A stretch of 43,629 bases of DNA from Alphaproteobacteria bacterium. GTDB lineage: Bacteria; Pseudomonadota; Alphaproteobacteria; Micavibrionales; Micavibrionaceae. Below are positions 8,301-15,338 of this stretch, in pieces; positions within the stretch are counted from its first letter, which is position 1, and every line of letters starts with the position of its first letter. The DNA lies in the NCBI GenBank assembly GCA_009995045.1, contig JAACQG010000015.1:1-43629 (forward strand), read 5' to 3'. A program made the translations under genes and the position numbers. The notes beneath the pieces were generated by a model. It was not told the DNA's origin, did no database searches, and saw only the letters and a program-made list of their open reading frames with translations.

Positions 8301-9783
8301 ATCCATTATCGGCACAACAACTGTTGAAAAATTCGATGAAGAAAAAGCAAAGTTATTTTTAGAACACGACAAAAAAGCTATGGAAGACGGCTATTCAGAA
8401 ACCGAGGAGCAGATTACATTTCCCGATGGTCGTGTGCGTATGTTGCTCACCAAGAAAGTGCGTTTTTTCGACGAAGACGGAGAGACATTCATTCTTGGTA
8501 TCTCTCGGGATATTACTGCTTATAAAAATGCGGAAGCAGAGATATTAAAAGCCAATAGAGACATGAGTCAGGCCAAAGAGGAGGCAATGCGCGCCAATGT
8601 TATGAAGTCAGAATTTCTGGCAAATATGAGCCATGAAATCAGAACACCATTAAATGGTGTCATCGGCGCAGCTGACTTGCTGACCAGAACGGACATATCG
8701 GAAAACCAAGAAAAGTATCTTCAGATAATCAAAGGATCCGGCGATACGCTATTGGCGCTGATCAATGATATTCTCGATATTTCAAAAATCGAAGCAGGAG
8801 AGCTAAGCATCAATCCAGAGCCCGTGGTCATTAATGATCTGATACGCGATAGCATGCATGCCATCGCCCCTAAGGCCACGCAAAAAGGTCTAGAACTGCG
8901 GGTTGATTATGAAGGCAATGTTCCAGGTTCTGTTTTAGCCGACCCCGTTCGATTGGGGCAGATTATGGTGAACCTGCTTGGCAATGCAGTTAAATTTGTC
9001 GAGAATGGACATATTCGTGTTTTAGTAAAATCGCTCAAGACCACAAAAAGTAAGGTGACGTTACGCATTGAGGTGGAAGACACCGGCATCGGAATCCCTG
9101 AGGACAAGCTGGACAGTATTTTTGATAAATTTTCACAAGCTGATGCGACAACCACAAAGAAATATGGCGGAACAGGCTTAGGTTTGGCGATAACGCAAAA
9201 ACTGGTTGAGATGATGGGCGGTAAGCTTGGTGTGAATAGCGACGTTGGGGAGGGCACGACCTTCTGGTTCGAGCTAACTTTGCCGATTATAGATGAGAAA
9301 CCAGCTTCAGAGCCAAAACAAAAGGACGTTAAGAAAGCGCCTGTCTATAATCGTGAAGACGGCAGCATGCAATTAAATGCCCGTATCTTGCTGGTCGAAA
9401 ACGAGATGGTCAATCAAATGGTGGCCATGGATATGTTGGAAGGCATGGGATGCAGCGTTGATCTGGCTGAAAACGGTCAAAAGGCTATTGAAATGTTACA
9501 AGCGGCGACCCATCACCCCTATGACATTACATTGATGGATTGTATGATGCCCATAATGGATGGTTTTCAAGCCACTGAAAATATTCGCAGTTTAGAAAAA
9601 GAGGGTGAATTGGACACAGGAAGAGGCGCCGCCCAAATTATTATCGCGATGACCGCCAACGCCATGGCCGGTGAAAAAGACCGCTGTCTTGAGGTCGGGA
9701 TGAATGATTATCTATCCAAGCCTGTGAAAGAGATAGACTTATACGCCAAATTGAATGCTTATCTAAAGAAGGGAGATAGTTAA
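5326..9783 (+). CDS. large hybrid sensor histidine kinase (MASE1, two CHASE-type sensors, two PAS, HisKA, HATPase, REC)
   Basis: A 1485-residue membrane sensor. Residues 1-215 form a MASE1 multi-helix membrane domain. Residues 228-480 are a periplasmic CHASE domain. Two membrane helices follow (about 490-513 and 535-558), then a second CHASE-like periplasmic region (565-770) and another helix (778-802). Two PAS domains follow, at 826-942 (FixL-like) and 950-1068. The HisKA box NMSHEIRTPLNG carries phospho-acceptor H1103. The ATPase domain has its N, G1 and G2 boxes (LGNAVKF, DTGIGIP, GGTGLGLAI). The C-terminal receiver has acceptor D1405 in LMDCMMP. The start is a TTG, chosen because MASE1 begins at once. 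The next gene, one base downstream, is the HPt partner. The final response regulator is not nearby. The signal sensed is unknown. Confidence 0.92.
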   Translation: MNISARHIGGIFLLAAAYFVAAKLFVFLAQAPDYISPVWPAAGIALAGILLGGYRYAIGVFIGALAYNLCLTYVFQMRSGATPPFIMDIALSSIATLQAIIGAWLILKYVKMPTRLTKERSIFMLLLWGGPIACLIGAGIGCTILYGFGLVSPEKLGAAAMKWWVGDVIGVVLFAPMCLILMGKRISVTRKVLVIVPQLLLCMIVVIVFNYTQEAQKSKNVARLAEISTPYVDDIRLNLEGSQEIIKSMRRYFNASDHVSREEFKAFVYNIFNERDGIQALEWIPRVTREERAEFIEQARKDGFHDFDITEKLNGKSVVSVERDEYFPVYYVEPYVGNEKALGFDPGHSNSSRQKALEQARDSGNQIATEKIVLVQEEQGRYGFLIFEPVYDTLISPNTVQERRNTLRGFALGVFRIQDLVGATLERIENDNISLYIVDTTNNPDSHDVIYGEMPQDNLLSYRVPINFSERQWTLVFSPTASFAVDGVGVSSWWVLIGGLVFSAMFGAFLLLVSAQTETEARELYDEKREEKSVKIYIIPILSGFLTMALTFALFLQFERQQYNNLSEILHQQETLIHKVIKDNVTSSVMALRRMANRWEIAKGTPKTVWDNDALNYVSDNKALTTVEWVDESYHVRWVQPLEGNENAVGLDIAFNDERKEALDGASAKNTVTLTAPLDLVQGYRGMIAYIPIYIDDQFKGFIVGIYDLKMFLENTLPAEYKGALNLKIYDEDKDIFEINDGERTSLYNLRLTEKIHLFNRTWTIEVSPNAFFMSRNQTWLPLIILLSGFIISLLMSFAIFYATTARRRSKLLKQKAASLIETESRNRAILYNTVDAILTINKDGIIQSFNPAAEKMFGYTMSEAVGKNVNILMPHHYAHEHDGYLQNFIDTQEAKIIGTTRELEAKHKDGSIFPIQLSVSEIVLESGILFSGIIRDISEQVEAEEKLKNAQHFQTLITNTIPDLIFVKDSEFRIVQANDEFLKVYPKEQRASIIGTTTVEKFDEEKAKLFLEHDKKAMEDGYSETEEQITFPDGRVRMLLTKKVRFFDEDGETFILGISRDITAYKNAEAEILKANRDMSQAKEEAMRANVMKSEFLANMSHEIRTPLNGVIGAADLLTRTDISENQEKYLQIIKGSGDTLLALINDILDISKIEAGELSINPEPVVINDLIRDSMHAIAPKATQKGLELRVDYEGNVPGSVLADPVRLGQIMVNLLGNAVKFVENGHIRVLVKSLKTTKSKVTLRIEVEDTGIGIPEDKLDSIFDKFSQADATTTKKYGGTGLGLAITQKLVEMMGGKLGVNSDVGEGTTFWFELTLPIIDEKPASEPKQKDVKKAPVYNREDGSMQLNARILLVENEMVNQMVAMDMLEGMGCSVDLAENGQKAIEMLQAATHHPYDITLMDCMMPIMDGFQATENIRSLEKEGELDTGRGAAQIIIAMTANAMAGEKDRCLEVGMNDYLSKPVKEIDLYAKLNAYLKKGDS

Positions 9784-9784
9784 G

Positions 9785-10159
9785 ATGTCGACGATTGATA
9801 AAGATCTTTTTTATAAGTTAAAAGAACGCATGAAGGTGAAATTCCCGATTTTACTAGAGGGTTACCTTCGCGATGCAAAACAATATTTAGCCACGATCGA
9901 CACCCATTTGTCCGATGGTGATATCGATCAGGTCATAGGTGCAGCCCATAGCTTTAAATCATCAAGTGGGTTGCTCGGTATCGTGGGTGTGAGTGAAATC
10001 GCAAATAAAATAGAATATGATGCCAAAGCGATGAAAGATGCAGGTGGTAATGACCTTGAAAAATTAAGACCTGATTTTGACGCTTTGCAAAATAGTTTTT
10101 CTTCAGCAGAAGATGATTTACGCATAGAATTAAGCAAAGCTAAAAATCAGGCTATTTAA
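9785..10159 (+). CDS. histidine phosphotransfer (HPt) protein
   Basis: A 124-residue all-helical HPt protein that carries phosphate from the receiver domain of the preceding hybrid kinase to a separate response regulator. The HPt motif AAHSFKSSSGLLG places the phospho-histidine at H55, with the usual lysine three residues on. The gene begins one base after the kinase stop codon with a GGGAG site inside the kinase 3' end, so the two are translated from one message and almost certainly work together. No output regulator is encoded next to it, so the target must be elsewhere in the genome. Confidence 0.9.
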   Translation: MSTIDKDLFYKLKERMKVKFPILLEGYLRDAKQYLATIDTHLSDGDIDQVIGAAHSFKSSSGLLGIVGVSEIANKIEYDAKAMKDAGGNDLEKLRPDFDALQNSFSSAEDDLRIELSKAKNQAI

Positions 10160-10196
10160 GGCGAAGACGTATAATATCATTGCTGCGTGTCGCCTT
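10158..10196. terminator. weak hairpin between the converging HPt and ABC-F genes
   Basis: AAGGCGA pairs with TCGCCTT, with an inner ACG/CGT extension after a bulge and a loop of about 16 bases. It overlaps the HPt stop and has no good T run, so it is at best a weak bidirectional terminator. Confidence 0.3.
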
Positions 10197-10223
10197 TGGT
10201 GATGATCCTGCTGATATATATAA

Positions 10224-12092
10224 TCAACCCGCCTGCAACTCCAACCATTGCGCTTCCACGTCTTCTAAATCGCTGACCACTTTTGCGTGTTTATCTTGCA
10301 CCTTGGCCATCTCGTCGTGGGGCTTGGTATAAAACCCTTCTGCGGCCATGAGTGTTTCTAGCTCGCTTTTCTTACCTTCTAAGCTCACGATTTTCTTTTC
10401 CAGCTTTGCAATCGCTTGTGGGTTCACGGCGGGCTTGGGCTCGTCTTTGGGGGTTTCGGCCACGGCGTTATCGTTTTTGGCCTCTTTCTTCTTCTTGTCT
10501 TTTTTACGATCCTCGCGACGTGCCTGCATCGTGAAATTGCGGTAATCCTCTAAGTCCCCGTCAAAATGCTGACACTCGCCATCACGCACAACCCACAGAC
10601 GATCAGCAACGCGTTCAACCATATTCGGATCATGACTAACAATCACAATCGCCCCTTCGTAATTATTCAGCGCCTGCACCAAGGCCTCACGCGCATCAAT
10701 GTCCAAATGGTTCGTCGGCTCATCAAGCAATAAAAGATGCGGCGCATCAAAGCTCATAATCGCAAATAAAAGCCGCGCTTTCTCGCCCCCACTCAATGAT
10801 TTAATCGCATTATCAGCAAGCTCTTTCGAAAACCCAAACGCACCAAGCTTTGCCCGCACTTTAGGCTCAGTCACATTCGGATTAGACACCCGCATGAGTG
10901 TCATCATCTCTTGATAAGGCGTTGATTCCACATCCAGCTCTTCTGTCTGGTGCTGCGAGAAATAGCCTATGCGCAGCTTGGTTGAACGACGCACTTCACC
11001 GCTCATCGGCGCAAGCTTATCCGCGATCAGCTTAATAAGCGTCGATTTCCCATTCCCATTTGCGCCAAGCAACGCAATGCGGTCATCATTATCAATATTC
11101 TCATGCACACGGCGCAGGATCGGCTGCCCCGCCGTATATCCAATATCCGCCTTATCAATCGAAATCATGGGCGATGCAATTTCCTTGGGGTTAGGGAACG
11201 TGAAATGCACAGCGCGTGAAGAGATCACCGCATCAACAATATCCATTTTCTCCAATGCTTTCATGCGGCTTTGCGCCTGACTGGCTTTGGAGGCTTGCGC
11301 CTTAAAGCGATCAACGAATTTTTGCATGTGCGCGCGCTCGGCTTGTTGCTTTTCATGCATCTTTTGCTGCAATCCAAGCGCCTCTGCCCGCTCGCGCTCG
11401 AACGTGTCATAATTGCCCGTATACATTTTAAGCTTTTGCGCATCGACATGGATCACATGATCAATACATTTATTCAAAACCTCACGGTCATGCGAGATAA
11501 TCAGCAATGTGTGCGGATAACTGGCTAGATAAGCCTCCAGCCACATAATCGCTTCCAAATCTAAATGGTTTGTCGGTTCATCAAGAAGCAGAATTTCTGG
11601 CTCCACAAATAGCGCCGCAGCAAGTGCAACGCGCATGCGCCAACCTCCACTAAAGGATGAAAACGGCTCGCTCAATTGATCCTCGCTAAAGCCCAGCCCT
11701 GTTAAAAGGCGTGATGCCTTTGCCGGCGCTGAATACGCGTCAATATCAGCAAGCTTTTCATAGATTTCGGCAATCTTATTCGGATCTTCTTCGGTCTCCG
11801 TGGCTTTCCAAAGAGCGGCCATCTCTTCATCCGCTTCTAGCACCAGATCAAGCAACGATGTCTCAACTTCTGGAATGTCCTGCCGCACCATTCCCATGCG
11901 CTGCTTTGCGTTCTTTTCAACAATGCCGCCATCGGGCATCAAATCGCCGGAAATCAGCTTGAACAACGTGGACTTGCCCGCGCCGTTAAGGCCAACAACA
12001 CCCACTTTCCAATTATCCATGATCGTCACGCTGCATTCATCCAAAATGGTGCGTGCGCCGATTTTATAGGTCAGGTCTGTTACGCTTAACAT
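10224..12092 (-). CDS. ABC-F family ATPase (YheS/Uup-like)
   Basis: A 622-residue soluble protein with two ABC ATPase domains and no membrane segments, the plan of ABC-F proteins that act on the ribosome. The first Walker A is GLNGAGKST (34-42) with signature FSGGWRMR and Walker B ILLLDEPTNHLD. The second is GANGNGKST with signature LSGGEKAR and LLLLDEPTNHLD. A charged linker between the domains (RAHMQKFVDRFKAQASKASQ) matches the P-site interaction motif region. The C-terminus is a lysine-rich stretch followed by a coiled coil. The second-domain sequence IGYFSQHQ resembles E. coli YheS most. The gene stands alone and diverges from the ribosomal oxygenase gene. Translation-factor or rescue function is inferred from the family. 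Confidence 0.93.
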   Translation of the reverse strand: MLSVTDLTYKIGARTILDECSVTIMDNWKVGVVGLNGAGKSTLFKLISGDLMPDGGIVEKNAKQRMGMVRQDIPEVETSLLDLVLEADEEMAALWKATETEEDPNKIAEIYEKLADIDAYSAPAKASRLLTGLGFSEDQLSEPFSSFSGGWRMRVALAAALFVEPEILLLDEPTNHLDLEAIMWLEAYLASYPHTLLIISHDREVLNKCIDHVIHVDAQKLKMYTGNYDTFERERAEALGLQQKMHEKQQAERAHMQKFVDRFKAQASKASQAQSRMKALEKMDIVDAVISSRAVHFTFPNPKEIASPMISIDKADIGYTAGQPILRRVHENIDNDDRIALLGANGNGKSTLIKLIADKLAPMSGEVRRSTKLRIGYFSQHQTEELDVESTPYQEMMTLMRVSNPNVTEPKVRAKLGAFGFSKELADNAIKSLSGGEKARLLFAIMSFDAPHLLLLDEPTNHLDIDAREALVQALNNYEGAIVIVSHDPNMVERVADRLWVVRDGECQHFDGDLEDYRNFTMQARREDRKKDKKKKEAKNDNAVAETPKDEPKPAVNPQAIAKLEKKIVSLEGKKSELETLMAAEGFYTKPHDEMAKVQDKHAKVVSDLEDVEAQWLELQAG

Positions 12093-12142
12093 GGCTTTAA
12101 AAAACTCTCTATTGTCATCAAATTTGCTATTAAAGGGTGCTT

Positions 12143-13378
12143 ATGCCACAGAAACGCGGCAAGAGAAAGGGGGCGCTTGCTCTGCATGTATCGCCAGTGG
12201 TAGAACCATGTATGATTTTAGAGACATTCCCCACCGCCGAAGAATTTTACAAAACCTATTGGGGCAAAAAACCCTTTATCGTGCGCGAATATATCCCCGC
12301 CGCACTCATCGATGACATGATTGACGGTGACTCTCTTGCAGGGCTTGCCTTAGAAGAGGATATCAAATCGCGCATCATCACCAACAATGATGCAGGCAAT
12401 GAATGGACATGCGAACATGGCCCTTTCGAAGATGACCGTTTCGACGATATCGGCGATAAAAACTGGAGCCTTCTTGTACAAAATGTGGAGCAATACCACA
12501 CCGAAACAGCCGCGCTTTTGAAATATTTCCAAATATCCCCGCGCTGGCTTTTAGATGACATTATGATCAGCTTCTCTGCCCCCGGTGGCAGTGTTGGCCC
12601 TCACACCGATAGCTACCACACGTTTCTGGTGCAAGGGACAGGCAAGAGAACATGGAAAATCAGCGCAGATAAAATCAACGACCAACGTTTCGCCGACAAC
12701 CCGCATGTGAAGGTGCTTAAACATGGTTTTGAGGGTGAAACATTTGAGGTCAATGTTGGTGACGTCATCTATATGCCGCCTTTCTTCGGGCATGAAGGAA
12801 AAACAATCGACGCAGCAATGACGTTTTCCGTCGGCTTCCTCGGCCCTAAATTATCTGAGATGCTCGGTGACTACGCGCAATATCTGGAAGAAAACGAGGA
12901 TTTGAACCCACGCTATCTCGCTGAATCCCTTGGTCGCCAAAGCACTGGCTTTTCACTGGGGCAGGGGGCGCAAGACGTGATCAAAGGCAATGTAATAGCG
13001 GCAATCGAATCCGATCATTTCGCCTGCTGGATGGCGTCTTATTTTTCCAAGCCCACCCATGAGGAGATTGATCCCATTGAAGAGGATGACCTTACGGAGA
13101 GTGAATTATTGGCGCAGCTTAAAGAGGGCGAAACATTATTCCGACCCGAGCATATTAAGCTGACGATCACGATATCCAAAGACGGTTCGTTCAATCTGGC
13201 GGTCTACGGTGACACAATTTCCATTCCCAAAGCCCAAGCAAAAATAATTGAAACCCTGAACGCAGGCAATGATTTGGCATATGATGATATAGCAGGCTTG
13301 AATGATAAAGATCACGCAATCACCCTGGTAACCGCTCTATACAACAGAAATGTTCTTGTCTTTAATGAGGATAATTAA
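12143..13378 (+). CDS. cupin/JmjC ribosomal oxygenase (YcfD/RoxA-like, uL16 arginine hydroxylase family)
   Basis: A 411-residue Fe(II)- and 2-oxoglutarate-dependent oxygenase. E. coli YcfD hydroxylates an arginine of ribosomal protein uL16, and this protein shares its layout. The iron triad is visible as H154 and D156 in GPHTDSYHTF, and H217 in FFGHEGKT. The motif VQGTGKRTWKI holds the 2-oxoglutarate-binding basic residue, and AMTFSVGFLGP closes the cupin. A dimerisation and winged-helix-like C-terminal part follows. I prefer the ATG at 12143, with AAAGGG five bases upstream, to the GTG at 12137. The neighbouring divergent gene is the ribosome-associated ABC-F ATPase, which fits a translation theme. 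The substrate is inferred from the family. Confidence 0.9.
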   Translation: MPQKRGKRKGALALHVSPVVEPCMILETFPTAEEFYKTYWGKKPFIVREYIPAALIDDMIDGDSLAGLALEEDIKSRIITNNDAGNEWTCEHGPFEDDRFDDIGDKNWSLLVQNVEQYHTETAALLKYFQISPRWLLDDIMISFSAPGGSVGPHTDSYHTFLVQGTGKRTWKISADKINDQRFADNPHVKVLKHGFEGETFEVNVGDVIYMPPFFGHEGKTIDAAMTFSVGFLGPKLSEMLGDYAQYLEENEDLNPRYLAESLGRQSTGFSLGQGAQDVIKGNVIAAIESDHFACWMASYFSKPTHEEIDPIEEDDLTESELLAQLKEGETLFRPEHIKLTITISKDGSFNLAVYGDTISIPKAQAKIIETLNAGNDLAYDDIAGLNDKDHAITLVTALYNRNVLVFNEDN

Positions 13379-13398
13379 AGGGGCTAAAGAGCTTGATT

Positions 13399-14010
13399 TT
13401 ACACATTAAATTGTCTGAAAAACTGAACGATTAAATGCTCCGCGTTCTTTTCTAAATCAATGCTTTCCGGGTTATTGAGATATTCAATAATAATACCTTT
13501 AAGGTAACAGCGCACAGAGATCGTCAAAAACATAGGATCTGCACATTCTGGTAAAGTCCCATCGGCTTTTGCCTTTTCAAAGTATTTTGCAAACAGCTGC
13601 AAACTTTCTTCTTTTTTTGCTAAATGTGGTTCTTTATATTTCGCAATATCGCCTGTATAGTTCCAGTGAAGTAAAAACAAGGTCATCATTTGACGCTTCG
13701 ATGTGTCTTGTGTGATGTCCAATAATAGCTTAACGCATAAATTACTGAGTAATTGTAGGGGGGCTTCTTCCTCGCTATGCAGGTCTTGCAGGATTATCTC
13801 GGATAATGGTTGAAAGACACTTTCATGCAGAGCGTTAAAGATTTCCCCTTTATTTTTAAAATGCCAATAAATGGCGCCCCTAGTAACATTTGCGGCCTTG
13901 GCTATTTCTTCCAAGGAAACATTGGAAATACATTTTTCTGCAAAAAGGGCGGCAGAGGCATTTAAAATTGCGTCATATGTTTTTTGTGCGTCTTGTTTTG
14001 TTCGGCGCAT
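13399..14010 (-). CDS. TetR/AcrR-family transcriptional repressor
   Basis: A 203-residue TetR-type repressor. The N-terminal helix-turn-helix is textbook AcrR/TtgR: ALFAEKCISNVSLEEIAKAANVTRGAIYWHFKNKGEIF, read here as residues about 21-58. The rest is a helical ligand-binding domain resembling AcrR (LHWNYTG and the YLKGIIIEYLNNP region). The gene diverges from the efflux adaptor, and the shared gap of 132 bases holds an AcrR-like palindrome, so local repression of the pump and probably of itself is the expected role. Inducers are likely to be pump substrates but cannot be read from sequence. Confidence 0.93.
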   Translation of the reverse strand: MRRTKQDAQKTYDAILNASAALFAEKCISNVSLEEIAKAANVTRGAIYWHFKNKGEIFNALHESVFQPLSEIILQDLHSEEEAPLQLLSNLCVKLLLDITQDTSKRQMMTLFLLHWNYTGDIAKYKEPHLAKKEESLQLFAKYFEKAKADGTLPECADPMFLTISVRCYLKGIIIEYLNNPESIDLEKNAEHLIVQFFRQFNV

Positions 14011-14031
14011 AAGCTAATTACCTAACGTGTA

Positions 14032-14063
14032 ATATTGACAATATACATACATGAATGTATATT
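14032..14063 (+). promoter_or_regulatory. promoter of the efflux operon overlapped by AcrR-like operator
   Basis: TTGACA at 14035-14040, 17 bases, then TATATT at 14058-14063: a near-consensus sigma-70 promoter pointing at the adaptor gene. An inverted repeat ATATACAT / ATGTATAT (14041-14062) fills the spacer and the -10 box, and resembles the E. coli AcrR box with its TACATACAT and GAATGTAT halves. A second palindrome, ATATTG-A-CAATAT (14032-14044), covers the -35. Bound TetR protein would block polymerase directly. Confidence 0.8.
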
Positions 14064-14142
14064 AATGATATAGATAAATTTATTTTTTGTCCAGTTTTGA
14101 AGAAAAATACTGAGACACACACATGAAACAGAGGCCGTCGCC

Positions 14143-15327
14143 ATGAAAAAAAGTTTGATTATTATACCCGCTCTATTGGTTGTCGCATGCGGCGCGGCCT
14201 ACTATTTTTATACGCAGCAAGGTTCGCCAGCCAAAGAAGCAAGCGCCATGGCCCCCGCCGCTGGCGCACCAGCACAGGCGGTATCCGTTCTCGAAGTATC
14301 CGAACAAGAAATCTCCAAGACGCGCTCCCTACCGGGACGAATTTCTGCATTCCGCCAATCCCAAGTCCGCCCACAAGTAAACGGCATCATCACCGAAAGA
14401 TTATTCGAAGAGGGGGCAAATGTTGAAAAAGGCCAGCAGCTATACCAAATTGATGATGCACGCTTCAAAGCAGCTTTATCAAGCGCTGAAGCAGACCTCA
14501 GAAGCGCGCAATCAATGATTGGATCCGTAAAGGCCAAGAGTGAACGATACAACAAGCTTGTTAAAATTGACGCAGTCAGCCGTCAGGAATTTGACGATGC
14601 AAAAGCACAACTCGATCAGGCGTACGCATCCGTCGCCGTGGCAAAAGCTGCTGTCGATGTGGCAAAAGTAAATTTGGGCTACACTAAAGTCTACGCCCCG
14701 ATCTCTGGCCGCATCGGTCGCTCATTGGTCACAGAGGGCGCACTGGTCACAGCCAACCAAGCACAATCACTTTCAGTCATCACACAGCTCGACCCAGTCT
14801 ATGTCGATATGCAACAGCCCAGCAGCGAAGCAATGCTTTTACAGCAATCCATGCTAGATGGGCGTGATGAGGTTCCTGTAACGGTTATGTTGGGTGAGGG
14901 CAATCAAATCGCATATCCGCATGAAGGAAGCCTGAAATTCTCAGAAGTTACGATTGATGAAACAACAGGATCAATAACGCTGCGTGCAACTGTTCCAAAC
15001 CCTGATAATGTCTTGATGTCCGGCTTATTCGTACGTGCATCACTCGATATGGGCAAAACAACCGCAGTGTTGGTGCCGCAACGCGCAACAACGCGTAATC
15101 CTGATGGCTCCATCGGTGTATGGGTTGTGGGCGACAATAACAAAGCCGAGCAACGCATCATCAAAGTCGGCGATGCCTATGAAGATCAATGGATCGTTAA
15201 ATCTGGCTTAAAACCAGGTGAGTCCGTCATAGTCGAAGGTTATCAAAAAGTACAGCCGGGCGCAGAAGTATCACCCAGCCCATGGAAATCCAAAAATGCG
15301 ACAAATGAAGATGCGCGCAGCGAGTAG
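14143..15327 (+). CDS. RND efflux periplasmic adaptor lipoprotein (AcrA/MexA type)
   Basis: A 394-residue membrane-fusion protein linking the RND pump to the outer-membrane channel. A lipobox VVAC places the lipidated cysteine at C16, so it is anchored in the inner membrane. The family's barrel-sandwich and hairpin parts are visible: [19 protein letters not shown]-like lipoyl start near residue 60, the alpha-hairpin at about 100-170, and [20 protein letters not shown] as the second lipoyl half. Membrane-proximal beta domains end in [16 protein letters not shown]. An AGAGG site precedes the ATG. It is the first gene of a three-gene operon, 11 bases before the pump gene. Confidence 0.95.
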   Translation: MKKSLIIIPALLVVACGAAYYFYTQQGSPAKEASAMAPAAGAPAQAVSVLEVSEQEISKTRSLPGRISAFRQSQVRPQVNGIITERLFEEGANVEKGQQLYQIDDARFKAALSSAEADLRSAQSMIGSVKAKSERYNKLVKIDAVSRQEFDDAKAQLDQAYASVAVAKAAVDVAKVNLGYTKVYAPISGRIGRSLVTEGALVTANQAQSLSVITQLDPVYVDMQQPSSEAMLLQQSMLDGRDEVPVTVMLGEGNQIAYPHEGSLKFSEVTIDETTGSITLRATVPNPDNVLMSGLFVRASLDMGKTTAVLVPQRATTRNPDGSIGVWVVGDNNKAEQRIIKVGDAYEDQWIVKSGLKPGESVIVEGYQKVQPGAEVSPSPWKSKNATNEDARSE

Positions 15328-15338
15328 AAAGTAATATT

